Below are positions 44,704 through 55,200 of a stretch of 64,000 nt of DNA, one piece after another. How positions within the stretch are numbered: position 1 is the stretch's first letter; every line of letters starts with the position of its first letter. Below the pieces are notes generated by a model, which did not search any database, was not told where the DNA came from, and saw only the letters and a program-made list of their open reading frames with translations. The translations under genes were made by a program, and so were the position numbers. The stretch is from VXPQ01 sp964608315 (GTDB taxonomy: Bacteria; Bacteroidota; Rhodothermia; Rhodothermales; VXPQ01), in NCBI GenBank assembly GCA_964608315.1, contig CAZSNF010000005.1:62001-126000 (forward strand), read 5' to 3'.

Positions 44704-45180
44704 ATGCTCTCTGCGCTGAGGACATACAGGTTTTTTTCCACGCTGCTCGGCCTGAGTTTGCTGTTCGGCGTGGCGGCGCCTTTGGCGCAAACAACCTGCG
44801 CCATGGGACAAAACGGGCAAAACGACCCGCATGGAGCCCACGACTGCCCCCACCAAAACACGCATTCCCATGCGCCTGCCGAGGCGCCGGCGCCTCCCTG
44901 CCCGCACGAAGCGGAACCGACGCATGAAGGCGTGGCGCCCTCTTCTTCGGATCCCCGGCCATGCTGCGCATTCGAATCGGCTGCGACCGGCGAGGCCGTA
45001 ACGCTTCTCTCCAGGACCTCATGGCGGGATGCAGACAATCTTTTCCTTGCTCTCCTTCCCCATACCCGACATAAAGTACCGGACAAGATATCGGGGCCCC
45101 TGCGCATCTCCGCCCCGCCATTCTTTACCGGGTTTTCCCCCATCGACAGGCAGGCCCTTCTCGCCACGTTCCTGATCTGA
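44704..45180 (+). CDS. His/Cys-rich secreted protein at the head of the Cus-type efflux operon
   Basis: 158 residues from ATG 44704; the frame is open to 44566 but the signal peptide FFSTLLGLSLLFGVAAPLAQ begins just after this ATG. The mature N-terminal half is rich in His, Cys and Pro (TTCAMGQNGQNDPHGAHDCP, HQNTHSHAP, CPHEAEPTHEG, PCCAFE), a likely copper or silver binding segment in the periplasm. The rest shows no known domain. Its place upstream of the TolC/CusB/CusA genes suggests a metal sensor, buffer or chaperone role; this is inference. Confidence 0.7.
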   Translation: MLSALRTYRFFSTLLGLSLLFGVAAPLAQTTCAMGQNGQNDPHGAHDCPHQNTHSHAPAEAPAPPCPHEAEPTHEGVAPSSSDPRPCCAFESAATGEAVTLLSRTSWRDADNLFLALLPHTRHKVPDKISGPLRISAPPFFTGFSPIDRQALLATFLI

Positions 45181-45284
45181 CAGGCCTGTTGCTTCCCACT
45201 ACGCCTTCCGGATAGATAGAGAGGCCGGATAGATGGAGAGGTCCGGCTCGACCGACCTCTCGCGTTTGCAACAGGAAGTCTCAA

Positions 45285-45484
45285 GGATACTCTGATTAAG
45301 GCAAGACGGTACAGAGGGGGCTGTGGATGCGCCTTTGAGCGAAACATCGGGCCCCAAAATATCCCGCCAGCCTATCGCCCGCGCACCCTTATGTATTCGC
45401 GAAAAGGCGCGCCACAGCCCCGTTCCACACTGGGCAGTGTGCCTCTCGCAGCCTCTGAATTTTGCAGATTTAATCAGAGTATCC
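45285..45484. repeat. MITE-like element copy L (type 2, full length)
   Basis: A 200-base element with GGATACTCTGATTAA and TTAATCAGAGTATCC ends and TCAA on both sides (45281-45284, 45485-45488). The core matches copy G almost base for base. It separates the His-rich gene from the outer-membrane efflux gene, ending 20 bases before the latter's ATG. Confidence 0.92.
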
Positions 45485-45503
45485 TCAACAGTTCAGGAAA
45501 TCC

Positions 45504-46850
45504 ATGAAGCTGATTCAATCCATTGGCGCAGTCCGCGCCATATCCATCGCCCTGCTTTTGCTCCCGGCGATGGCCCATGCGAAGCATCGCCCGCCGGCGC
45601 CGGCCGACACGCTCCTGAGCCTCGAATATCTCTTGACAGAGGTACGGGTCAACAACCCGTCCCTGCGGGTGTCGCGACTGGAGGCAGAGGCTCAGGCCAC
45701 CCGAAGCCGCCAGGTGTCCGCCTTGCCGGATCCTTCCGTGACGGTCGGTTACCAACCGTACCCGCTCCTGACGGCGCGCGGCGCGCAGCGCAGCCAATGG
45801 CGCATCGAGCAGATGGCGCCGTACCCCGGCAAACTCGGCCTTCAGGGAACTATTGCCGACCTGAGCGCCGAAGTCGCAGGCTTTGAAGCAGATACCTTTG
45901 AAGAGGACCTGCTCTTCGAGGCCAAGCAGGCGTACTACGAACTCTATCGGGTTCAGCAACAGGAGAAGCTCATCCTCGCTTTTCAGGACAGACTGGAGAA
46001 CTTTGAAGAGGCCGCCGCCGCGCAATACGAAGTGGGCGCCGGCATGCAGCAAGCCATCCTGAAAGCGCAACTGGAGAAGAACACGCTCGCGCGCGTGCAG
46101 CTTGAACTTGCAGAGCGTCGCCGCACGGCGGCCGAAACCCTGGGGCGCCTGCTCAACCGGCCCACATCCGACGCCTTTATGGCCGGCGTCCGGATCGGGG
46201 CGCCGCCCACTCTTCGCCTCGATGAAGCCGCACTGTTGGAAATCGCCCGAAGGGAGCGGCCCGAAGCCGACGCCCTCGACGCGGCAGCGCGACGCGCCGA
46301 CGCCCGGATCGCACTGGCCCGCAAGCAGTTCATGCCCGATTTCGGCCTGAACGTCACCTGGTTCGACATAAGTAATACGGACGCGCCGGCGACAGCCACG
46401 GGGCGCGACGCCATCGCGATCGGGGCCACCGTCAAAGTACCGATTCAACGCGGGAACTTGCGCGCCCGGCTGGAGGAAACCCGCGTACGCCGCATCCAGG
46501 TCGAGGCGCGCCAGGAAGCGCTTGAAACCTCGTTCCGGACGCAGATCGCCGATCTCGCAAGCCGGCTGCGCGGGGAGGCCAGGCAGCTTGCCCTTTACCG
46601 GGAAGCCCTTATTCCCCAGGCCGAGACCACCCTTCAGGCTACGCTCAGCGCCTACGCCACCGGAGGCGCCGATTTCCTTGACCTCCTTGACGCCGAGCGC
46701 ATGCTCTTCTCGTTAGAAACGGGCTACGAAGACACGTTCGCGCGCTACCTGAAAACGACCGCCGCCCTTGAACGGGTACTTGGTATCCGCTCGCTTGCGG
46801 ACCTTGAGGATACTCTTCAGACGCCAACCCGGCGTCCAGCCAAACCCTGA
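45504..46850 (+). CDS. Outer-membrane efflux protein (TolC/CusC family)
   Basis: 448 residues. Signal peptide (ISIALLLLPAMAHA), then the duplicated coiled-coil hairpins of the TolC fold: LTEVRVNNPSLRVSRLEAEA, FEAKQAYYELYRVQQQEKLI, LEIARRERPEADALDAAARR, YREALIPQAETTLQATLSAY. It forms the outer-membrane channel of the tripartite pump encoded with the next two genes. Five bases separate it from the adaptor gene. Confidence 0.9.
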   Translation: MKLIQSIGAVRAISIALLLLPAMAHAKHRPPAPADTLLSLEYLLTEVRVNNPSLRVSRLEAEAQATRSRQVSALPDPSVTVGYQPYPLLTARGAQRSQWRIEQMAPYPGKLGLQGTIADLSAEVAGFEADTFEEDLLFEAKQAYYELYRVQQQEKLILAFQDRLENFEEAAAAQYEVGAGMQQAILKAQLEKNTLARVQLELAERRRTAAETLGRLLNRPTSDAFMAGVRIGAPPTLRLDEAALLEIARRERPEADALDAAARRADARIALARKQFMPDFGLNVTWFDISNTDAPATATGRDAIAIGATVKVPIQRGNLRARLEETRVRRIQVEARQEALETSFRTQIADLASRLRGEARQLALYREALIPQAETTLQATLSAYATGGADFLDLLDAERMLFSLETGYEDTFARYLKTTAALERVLGIRSLADLEDTLQTPTRRPAKP

Positions 46851-46855
46851 ACACC

Positions 46856-48247
46856 ATGAACACGCAACGATTCGCCAAATGGCTCGGAATCCCCCTGCTG
46901 CTTGCGGCGCTTGCCGCCGGCGGTTTTTTTCTCGGACGCATCACCACGGACGGAACGGCAACCGTAGCCCGGCATGAGGCGTCTGCCGACGAGGGGGAAC
47001 GCAATATCCTCTACTGGCAGGCGCCCATGGACCCGACGGAGATTTACGACCAGCCCGGCAAATCGGCCATGGGCATGGACCTGATCCCCGTCTACGAGGA
47101 CGAAGCCGATGCGGAACCGGGCAGTATGGTGTCCATCGACCCGGCGACCGTACAGAACATGGGCGTACGCACCGATCGCGTCCAGCGGATGGATTTTTCC
47201 CGCATGATCCGCACCGTCGGCGAGGTCCGGTACGACGAGGAGCGCCTCTATCTGGTCAACGCCAAAATCTCCGGCTGGATCGAAAAGCTTTACGTCAACT
47301 TCATCGGCGACCAGGTCCGGCAGGGAGACCCGTTGATGGAAATCTACTCCCCGGAACTCGTCGCCACACAGCAGGAATATCTGCTGGCGCTCAAAAACCA
47401 CCGGATGCTGGCCGAAAGCAGCGTCGCCTCGGTCCGGGAAGACGCCGGGAAATTGCTGGCCTCGGCGCGCACCCGCCTCGAATACTGGGACATCCCCCCC
47501 TCGGAGATCGAGCGTCTGGAGCAAACCGGCGAGGTGAAGAAAACCACCCTGCTCGAAGCCCCGGCCACCGGCATTGTCGTAAAAAGGGACGCCATGGAAG
47601 GCGCCCATATCGAGGCCGGCATGGACCTCTTCGAAATCGCCGACCTGCGGACGGTGTGGGTACACGCCAGCTTCTACGACAACGAGGCGCCGTGGATCAG
47701 CGAGGGGCAACCGGTCGAGATGGAACTATCCTACCTGCCGGGGAAGACCTACACGGGACAAGTCTCCTACATCTACCCTTATCTGCGCGAGAAAGCCCGC
47801 GACGTGCATGTGCGCCTGATCTTTTCCAATCCGGATCTGGACCTCAAGCCGGGGATGTACGCCAATATCCGGCTCCAGGGCAAGGTCATACCCGATGCGT
47901 TGGTCGCGCCCTCCGAAGCCGTGATTCGTTCCGGGGCCCGCGCAATCGTCTTCGTGGCCCGCGGAGAAGGTCGCTTCGAGCCGCGCGAAATCCGGATCGG
48001 CGAAGAAGGCGGTCCGGGAAACAGCCTGGTGCGGGTGCTCGCCGGCCTGTCGGGCGACGAAGAGGTCGTCACGTCGGCCCAGTTCATGCTGGACAGCGAA
48101 AGCCGCCTGCAGGAAGCCATCCGGAAAATGCTGCAGGAGCGGACGCAATCGGACGCACAGCCTGCCGGCGAAGCATCGGAAGCCATGCCGGAAATGGTCT
48201 CCACAGCGCCTGAAGAATCCGACGCGCACATGCACCATCAGCATTGA
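46856..48247 (+). CDS. cusB: CusB-type periplasmic adaptor
   Basis: 463 residues. A membrane-anchoring N-terminal helix, then YWQAPMDPTEIYDQPGKSAM then GMDLIPVY, which matches the metal-binding N-terminal segment typical of CusB rather than the CxHCP form of Czc adaptors. The usual barrel-sandwich and beta-barrel domains follow (AKISGWIEKLYVNFIGDQVR, LEAPATGIVVKRDAMEGAHI). The C-terminus ends in a short His/Met tail (DAHMHHQH). It links CusA to the outer-membrane channel and hands over Cu(I)/Ag(I). Substrate inferred from these motifs. Confidence 0.88.
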   Translation: MNTQRFAKWLGIPLLLAALAAGGFFLGRITTDGTATVARHEASADEGERNILYWQAPMDPTEIYDQPGKSAMGMDLIPVYEDEADAEPGSMVSIDPATVQNMGVRTDRVQRMDFSRMIRTVGEVRYDEERLYLVNAKISGWIEKLYVNFIGDQVRQGDPLMEIYSPELVATQQEYLLALKNHRMLAESSVASVREDAGKLLASARTRLEYWDIPPSEIERLEQTGEVKKTTLLEAPATGIVVKRDAMEGAHIEAGMDLFEIADLRTVWVHASFYDNEAPWISEGQPVEMELSYLPGKTYTGQVSYIYPYLREKARDVHVRLIFSNPDLDLKPGMYANIRLQGKVIPDALVAPSEAVIRSGARAIVFVARGEGRFEPREIRIGEEGGPGNSLVRVLAGLSGDEEVVTSAQFMLDSESRLQEAIRKMLQERTQSDAQPAGEASEAMPEMVSTAPEESDAHMHHQH

Positions 48248-48283
48248 GCCGGGGCCCATCCCTGATTCCCTGATTCGCCTTAA

Positions 48284-48301
48284 GGATGCTCTGATTAAGG
48301 C
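48284..48301. repeat. Solo MITE terminus
   Basis: TTAA followed by GGATGCTCTGATTAAGG between cusB and cusA, one mismatch from the consensus end, without an opposite terminus. It leaves the cusB-cusA order intact. Confidence 0.5.
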
Positions 48302-48328
48302 ATTCCCCGACTTTTTACAGAGAAAATC

Positions 48329-51300
48329 ATGCTGGAAAAGATCATAGAGGCCTCGGTCAATAACCGCTTGCTGGTGATCGTCTTCACCCTCCTGATTGCA
48401 CTGGCCGGCGCCTGGGCGATGCTCCGCACGCCCGTAGACGCCATCCCCGACTTGAGCGATGTGCAGGTGATCGTCTTCACCGAGTATCCGGGACAGGCTC
48501 CGCAGGTCGTCGAAGACCAGGTGACGTATCCGCTGACGACGGCCATGCTGGGGGTGCCCTTCGCGAAAGCCGTGCGCGGCTATTCGTTCTTCGGCTACTC
48601 GTTCGTCTACATCATCTTCGAAGACGGCACGGACATGTACTGGGCCCGCAGCCGGGTCCTGGAGTACCTCAACTATGTGGCCAATCGACTTCCGGGCGGG
48701 GTGACGCCCACGCTGGGGCCGGACGCCACCGGGGTAGGCTGGGCCTTCGAATATGTGATCGACGGCGGAGACCGGTACGATCTTCAGCAACTGCGCTCCA
48801 TCCAGGACTGGTTTCTGCGCTATGAACTGATGAGCGTGCCCGGGGTGGCCGAAGTGGCCTCCATCGGCGGCTACGTCAAGCAATATCAGGTCGAAGTCGA
48901 TCCCAACAAGCTGCTGGCCTATAACATTCCCCTTTCGAAAGTGCGCTCGGCCCTGCAACGCAGCAACAACGATGTGGGCGGCAGACTGGTCGAGATGGGC
49001 GAGACCGAGTTTATGGTGCGGGGGCTGGGCTATATCCAATCGATCAAGGACATAGAGAACACGCCTGTCGGAGTGGACGAGAACGGCACGCCCATCCTGA
49101 TCCGGAACATCGCCCATGTACACCTCGGACCCGAGTTGCGCCGCGGTCTGGTGGATCTGGACGGGGAGGGCGAAACCGTCGGCGGGATCGTCGTAATGCG
49201 CTATGGGGAAAACGCCCTCAAGACGATCGAGGCCGTCAAAGCGAAACTGGAAGAACTGAAGGAAGGATTGCCGGAAGGAGTAACCATCCAGGCCGTCTAT
49301 GACCGCAGCAGCCTCATCGAGCGCGCTATCGACAACCTGAAAGGGACGCTTCTGGAAGAGAGCCTCATCGTCGCGCTGGTGACCATCCTGTTCCTGCTGC
49401 ACGTCCGCAGCGCCTTCGTGGCGATCTTCACCCTTCCGATGGGCATTCTGATCGCGTTTCTGGTGATGTATTACCAGGGCCTCAATGCGAACATCATGTC
49501 GCTCAGCGGCATCGCCATCGCCATCGGCGCGATGGTCGACGCAGCGATCGTGATGATCGAAAACGCCCACAAACACATGGAGCGCGACGCCGGAAAGAAA
49601 GACCGCTGGCGCATCATTACCGATGCGTCCAAAGAGGTCGGGCCGGCGTTGTTCTATTCGCTGCTGATTATCACGCTCTCCTTTCTGCCCGTATTCACGC
49701 TTCAGGCGCAGGAAGGCCGGCTCTTCAAGCCGCTGGCTTTCACGAAAACCTACGCCATGGCGGCCTCGGCGCTTCTGGCCATTACGGTGGTGCCGGCGCT
49801 GATGGGCTATTTCATACGCGGCAATATCCTGCCGGAGAAAAAGAATCCCGTCAATCGTTTTCTGATCGCCATATACCGCCCGGTGATTCACGCCGTGCTC
49901 CGGTTCAAATGGATAACCATTGCCGCTGCGGTAGTGGCGCTGGGAGCGACAGCGTATCCCCTCGGCAAGCTCGGCTCCGAATTCATGCCGCCTTTGAACG
50001 AGGGCGATCTGCTCTACATGCCCACCACCGATCCGGGCGTCAGCATTACCAAGGCCAGGGAACTCCTGCAGCAAACGGACAAGATCATCAAGAGCTTCCC
50101 CGAGGTAGATCATGCTTTCGGAAAGGTGGGCCGCGCCGAAACGGCGACGGACCCGGCGCCATTGTCCATGATAGAAACCACGATCACCCTGAAACCGGAA
50201 AGCGAGTGGCGGGAAGGCATGACCATGGACCAACTCGTCCGGGAACTCGACGCCGCGATCGACTTTCCGGGCCTCACCAACGCCTGGACCATGCCCATCA
50301 AAACGCGCATCGATATGCTCTCGACGGGCATCAAGACCCCGGTGGGCGTCAAACTGATGGGACCCGACCTGAATATCCTTTCCGACCTGGGGCAACGCGT
50401 TGCGGCCCTCCTGCAGACGGCGCCGGGCACGTTGAGCGCCTTCCCGGACAAAGCCGTCGGCGGCAATTTTATCGACTATCGCATAAACCGCGAAGAAGCC
50501 GCCCGGTACGGCCTGACGGTGGGCGACGTGCAGGATGTGATCATGTCGGCCATCGGGGGAATGAATGTCACCTGGACGGTCGAGGGACTGGAGCGGTATC
50601 CGGTCAACGTCCGGTACAGCCGCGAACTGCGCGATAACCTGCCGGCGCTCAGGCGGGTGCTGATCCCAACCCCTGTGGGGGCGCAGATTCCGCTGAGTTA
50701 TGTGGCCGATTTCAGCATTGTCAACGGGCCGCCGGTCATCAAGAGCGAAAATGCGCGCACGACCTCCTGGGTTTATGTGGACATCCGCGACATCGATGTG
50801 GGTACCTACGTAAAGAATGCCCGCGCCGCCGTGCATGAGCAGGTAGACCTGCCGGAGGGGTACAGCATGGTCTGGAGCGGGCAGTACGAATACATGGAAC
50901 GGGCCCGGCAGCGCCTGCAGGTCGTGATTCCGCTGACGCTAATAATCATCTTTCTGCTGCTCTACCTGAACTTCAAGAACATTACCGAAAGCCTTATCGT
51001 GATGTTGTCGCTGCCGTTTTCGCTCGTCGGCGGGGTCTGGCTGTTGTATCTGTTCAACTATAACCTCAGCGTAGCCGTTGGGGTCGGCTTCATTGCCCTG
51101 GCCGGCGTCGCCGCCGAAACAGGCGTGATCATGTTGATCTATCTCGATCAGGCCTGGAAGGACAGACTTTCGCGGGGACAAATGACTTCGTTGAAGGATC
51201 TGTACGAAGCCATCATTGCGGGAGCCGTCGAGCGGGTGCGTCCCAAGATGATGACCGTCATGGCCATCATGGCCGGCCTGCTGCCCATTTTATGGGGACA

Positions 51301-51445
51301 CGGTACGGGCTCCGAGGTAATGAAACGCATCGCGGCGCCGATGGTCGGGGGGATGGTTTCGTCCACGATCCTGACGCTGGTCGTCATCCCGGTCATCTAC
51401 TACCTGTGGAAAAGCCATGCATTGAAGAGGCAGGCGAATCGCTGA
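48329..51445 (+). CDS. cusA: CusA-type heavy-metal efflux RND transporter
   Basis: 1038 residues, twelve membrane helices in the RND layout. HME-family markers: LRTPVDAIPDLSDVQVIVFT, RSRVLEYLN, SGIAIAIGAMVDAAIVMIEN then AHK (proton-relay helix 4), GSEFMPPLNEGDLLYMPTT, RIDMLSTGIKTPVGVKL and GGMNVTWTVEGLERYPVNVR. The last two carry methionines in the pore region as in CusA. It pumps Cu(I)/Ag(I) from periplasm outward through CusB and the TolC-like channel. Confidence 0.93.
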   Translation: MLEKIIEASVNNRLLVIVFTLLIALAGAWAMLRTPVDAIPDLSDVQVIVFTEYPGQAPQVVEDQVTYPLTTAMLGVPFAKAVRGYSFFGYSFVYIIFEDGTDMYWARSRVLEYLNYVANRLPGGVTPTLGPDATGVGWAFEYVIDGGDRYDLQQLRSIQDWFLRYELMSVPGVAEVASIGGYVKQYQVEVDPNKLLAYNIPLSKVRSALQRSNNDVGGRLVEMGETEFMVRGLGYIQSIKDIENTPVGVDENGTPILIRNIAHVHLGPELRRGLVDLDGEGETVGGIVVMRYGENALKTIEAVKAKLEELKEGLPEGVTIQAVYDRSSLIERAIDNLKGTLLEESLIVALVTILFLLHVRSAFVAIFTLPMGILIAFLVMYYQGLNANIMSLSGIAIAIGAMVDAAIVMIENAHKHMERDAGKKDRWRIITDASKEVGPALFYSLLIITLSFLPVFTLQAQEGRLFKPLAFTKTYAMAASALLAITVVPALMGYFIRGNILPEKKNPVNRFLIAIYRPVIHAVLRFKWITIAAAVVALGATAYPLGKLGSEFMPPLNEGDLLYMPTTDPGVSITKARELLQQTDKIIKSFPEVDHAFGKVGRAETATDPAPLSMIETTITLKPESEWREGMTMDQLVRELDAAIDFPGLTNAWTMPIKTRIDMLSTGIKTPVGVKLMGPDLNILSDLGQRVAALLQTAPGTLSAFPDKAVGGNFIDYRINREEAARYGLTVGDVQDVIMSAIGGMNVTWTVEGLERYPVNVRYSRELRDNLPALRRVLIPTPVGAQIPLSYVADFSIVNGPPVIKSENARTTSWVYVDIRDIDVGTYVKNARAAVHEQVDLPEGYSMVWSGQYEYMERARQRLQVVIPLTLIIIFLLLYLNFKNITESLIVMLSLPFSLVGGVWLLYLFNYNLSVAVGVGFIALAGVAAETGVIMLIYLDQAWKDRLSRGQMTSLKDLYEAIIAGAVERVRPKMMTVMAIMAGLLPILWGHGTGSEVMKRIAAPMVGGMVSSTILTLVVIPVIYYLWKSHALKRQANR

Positions 51446-51738
51446 GGCGGGAGCTTGCCGGAGGCGTCGCCAGGCGCTCAAAGGAGCCCTCGGAAGAAAA
51501 ACACTGCCGCCCGTCGTTCCAACCGAAGAAAAACAGACCCTCAAACAAACCGCCTGATCCAGGACCCGGAGACCCGAGTGTCGAGTAAAGGCCAAACTTG
51601 TACGCAACGAGTATGCTGCGCGAGCAAACCCATGACCAGGCCGCATGAACCAAACCCGGCGGCATGCGTAGGAGTATACGGTTTTTTCCGGTTTTTTTTC
51701 TGATCCATTGCCATTATTGACCGTATTTCCTGCGCCCC

Positions 51739-52077
51739 ATGGAAGCATTCGTCGATTGGTTTATGGGGCTTGGGGAACGCTACAACGTCAATCCGATCAT
51801 CTTCGGATCGATTTACGTGGGCGCCATTCCCTTCTTTACGGCCTCCATCGCCTGGCTCGTTCGGAACCTGCGTCGTCGCCGGTCGATCGCGGCCCCCGTA
51901 CTGTCCGCCTCGTTTTTCTTCGTCTCGGCCTATCTGTACCTGATCGTCGTCGGACGCGACATCCCCATCTGGGTGTACTTCTTCGTCGCCGGTATGGTCG
52001 TCTTCGGGGCGTTCTCCACCCTGAAGAAAATCCGGGGGCAGTTGAAGGAGGGAAAAGAGGAAAACGAGGCAGAGTGA
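51739..52077 (+). CDS. Small three-helix membrane protein, unknown
   Basis: 112 residues: hydrophobic segments at about 18-40, 50-70 and 74-92, Arg-rich loop LVRNLRRRRS, and a charged tail (KKIRGQLKEGKEENEAE). No family recognised. It stands alone, 290 bases after cusA; the gap has a T-rich stretch at 51690-51712 (two runs, TTTTTT and TTTTTTTT) that could follow a terminator, although no strong stem is evident. Confidence 0.6.
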   Translation: MEAFVDWFMGLGERYNVNPIIFGSIYVGAIPFFTASIAWLVRNLRRRRSIAAPVLSASFFFVSAYLYLIVVGRDIPIWVYFFVAGMVVFGAFSTLKKIRGQLKEGKEENEAE

Positions 52078-52277
52078 TCCGCTGAAGGAGGGAAAGACCA
52101 TCAAACTCAATGGCCCCGGCCATGTATCGTCGCTCCGGCGACTGACCGGTGTAAAATTTGCCGTATAAATTCCATGTGAAAAGTTCATCCGAACATGAGG
52201 GAAGGTGCGAGAAGTTTTTCGCGCGAATCCCCCATTCTCCATCGAAAACCGCTGCCCGCAGGCTTTCTTTCTTAAGG

Positions 52278-55200
52278 ATGGGGGCCGGCTGGTCAAGGGC
52301 GGCGTGGTCGGTTGCGATCTGCTGTTCTCTGGCAGCGGCAAAGGTCTTCGTTCCGAGCGCGGCGCAGGCGCAAACGGCCGCGGAGAGAGCGGCCCTAACG
52401 GCGTTATACGATGCGACCGACGGCGATAACTGGACAGATAACACCAACTGGAAAACCGAGGAACCGGTCGGGAACTGGTACGGGGTCACGGTTGAAAACG
52501 GCGCAGTCACCGAGTTAAATCTCACCAAAAACGCCTTAAGCGGAGAAATACCAGCCGAAATAGGGAATCTGACCAACCTCAAGCGATTATGGCTCAGCGA
52601 TAACCAATTAAGCGGCGCCATACCGGCCGAAACAGGGAATCTGACCAATCTCGAGCAATTATGGCTCGACGATAACCAATTAAGCGGCGCCATACCAGCC
52701 GAAACAGGAAATCTGGCCAACCTTGAGCAGTTATGGCTCCCTGCAAACTCCTTAAGCGGCGCCATACCAGCCGAAACAGGAAATCTGGCCAACCTTGAGG
52801 TGTTAAACCTCAGTTCTAATTCCTTAAGAGGAGAAGTACCGTCCGAAATAGGAAATCTGACCAACCTCAGGCAGTTAAATCTCCACGAAAATTCCTTAAG
52901 AGGAGAAATACCGCCCGAAATAGGAAATCTGACCAACCTCGAGCGATTATGGCTCGACGATAACCGATTAAGCGGGGCCATACCAGCCGAAATAGGAAAT
53001 CTGACCAACCTTCAGGCATTATGGCTCGACGATAACCGATTAAGCGGCGCCATACCGACCGAAACAGGAAATCTGACCAACCTTCAGGTGTTAGACCTCA
53101 GTTCTAATTCCTTAAGCGGGGCCATACCAGCCGAAATAGGGAATTTGACCAGACTTGAATGGTTACGGCTCGTGAACAACTCCTTAAGCGGGGTCATACC
53201 GACCGAAACAGGAAATCTGACCAACCTTCAGGTATTAGACCTCAGTTCTAACTCCTTAAGCGGCGCCATACCGGCCGAAACAGGAAATCTGGCCAGCCTT
53301 GAAGAGTTAAACCTCAGAAGTAACCGGTTAAGCGGAGAAATACCGGCCGAAACAGGGAATTTGACCAACCTTGAGGTGTTAGACCTCAGTTCTAACTCCT
53401 TAAGCGGCGCCATACCAGCCGAAACAGGAAATTTGGCCAGCCTTGAGGAGTTAGACCTCAGTTCTAACTCCTTAAGCGGGGCCATACCGACCGAAACAGG
53501 AAATTTGACCAGCCTTGAGGAGTTAAACCTCGGAAGTAACCGATTAAGCGGAAAAATACCGGCCGAAACAGAAAATTTAACCAACCTTGAGGGGTTATTC
53601 CTGAATAACAATACAGAGTTGACCGGAGAGCTTCCCGCGGGTTTAAGGCTTCTGCCGCTTGTGGAACTGGATATACGAAACACCTGTCTTGCTACGCCTG
53701 CGGATAGCGATTTTCGGGCATGGTTAGCGGGTATCGTTTTTTCCGATACCGATAGAGCATGTACGTCGCCCGGCGTTACGGTGACGCCGACGGCGCTCGC
53801 GGTTCCGGAAGGCTCGAATGCGAAGTACGCGGTCGTGCTCGATACGCAGCCCTCGGCCAACGTAACGATCTCAGTGTCGCTGATCGCCGGTTCGGACGAA
53901 GACATTACGGCGGACAAGACCTCGCTCGCGTTCACGCCGGATAACTGGAATGCGGCGCAGGAGATAACGGTGTCGGCGGCCGAGGACGACGATGTCTTGA
54001 ACGGCGCGGCGACGATAGAACATGCGGCGTCGGGCGGGGGCTACGGCGGCGTAAGCATCTCTTCGGTTACGGCGACGGAGGCGGATAACGACGCCGCAGG
54101 CGTTACGGTGACGCCGACGGCGCTCACGGTTCCGGAAGGCTCGAATGCGAAGTACGCGGTCGTGCTCGATACGCAGCCCTCGGCCAACGTAACGATCTCA
54201 GTGTCGCTGATCGCCGGTTCGGACGAAGACATTACGGCGGACAAGACCTCGCTCGCGTTCACGCCGGATAACTGGAATGCGGCGCAGGAGATAACGGTGT
54301 CGGCGGCCGAGGACGACGATGCGCTGAACGGCGCGGCGACGANNNNNNNNNNNNNNNNNNNNNNNNNNNNNNNNNNNNNNNNNNNNNNNNNNNNNNNNNN
54401 NNNNNNNNNNNNNNNNNNNNNNNNNNNNNNNNNNNNNNNNNNGAGATAACGGTGTCGGCGGCCGAGGACGACGATGCGCTGAACGGCGCGGCGACGATAG
54501 AACATGCGGCGTCGGGCGGGGGCTACGGCGACGCGACGGTCTCTTCGGTGACGGCGGTCGAACTGGATAACGATACGCCGGGCGTTACGGTGACCCCGAC
54601 GATTCTCACGGTTCCGGAAGGAGGCAGCGCGACGTATGCCGTGGTTCTCGACACAGAGCCTTCGGGCGATGTAATGATCGCCTTGTCTTTTGCCGCCGGT
54701 TCGGACGAAGACATTACGGCAGACAAGACCTCGCTCGCGTTCACGCCGGATAACTGGAATGCGGCGCAGGAGATAACGGTGTCGGCGGCCGAGGACGACG
54801 ATGCGCTGAACGGCGCGGCGACGATAGAACATGCGGCGTCGGGCGGGGGCTACGGCGACGCGACGGTCTCTTCGGTGACGGCGGTCGAACTGGATAACGA
54901 TACGCCGGGCGTTACGGTGACCCCGACGATTCTCACGGTTCCGGAAGGAGGCAGCGCGACGTATGCCGTGGTTCTCGACACAGAGCCTTCGGGCGATGTA
55001 ATGATCGCCTTGTCTTTTGCCGCCGGTTCGGACGAAGACATTACGGCAGACAAGACCTCGCTCGCGTTCACGCCGGATAACTGGAATGCGGCGCAGGAGA
55101 TAACGGTGTCGGCGGCCGAGGATCCGGACAGCGAGGACGATGCGGCGCTGCTGAATCACAGGGCGAGCGGCGGGGATTACAGCGAAGTGACCATACCCGA

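Noticed and set aside
46807..46820. GAGGATACTCTTCAG near the end of the TolC-like gene as another MITE end
   Set aside because: Only ten bases match, inside conserved coding sequence; likely chance.
47726..50836. A 1036-codon open frame antisense to cusB/cusA
   Set aside because: Opposite strongly conserved efflux genes; composition (His, Arg, Asp, Gly rich) is that of a shadow frame.
51690..51712. T-rich tract after cusA as an intrinsic terminator
   Set aside because: The stem before the T runs is only about three base pairs; not enough to call a terminator.
52500..53650. Possible CRISPR-like or short-repeat array
   Set aside because: The 72-base periodicity is the codon-level signature of 24-residue LRRs in an open frame, not direct repeats with unique spacers.
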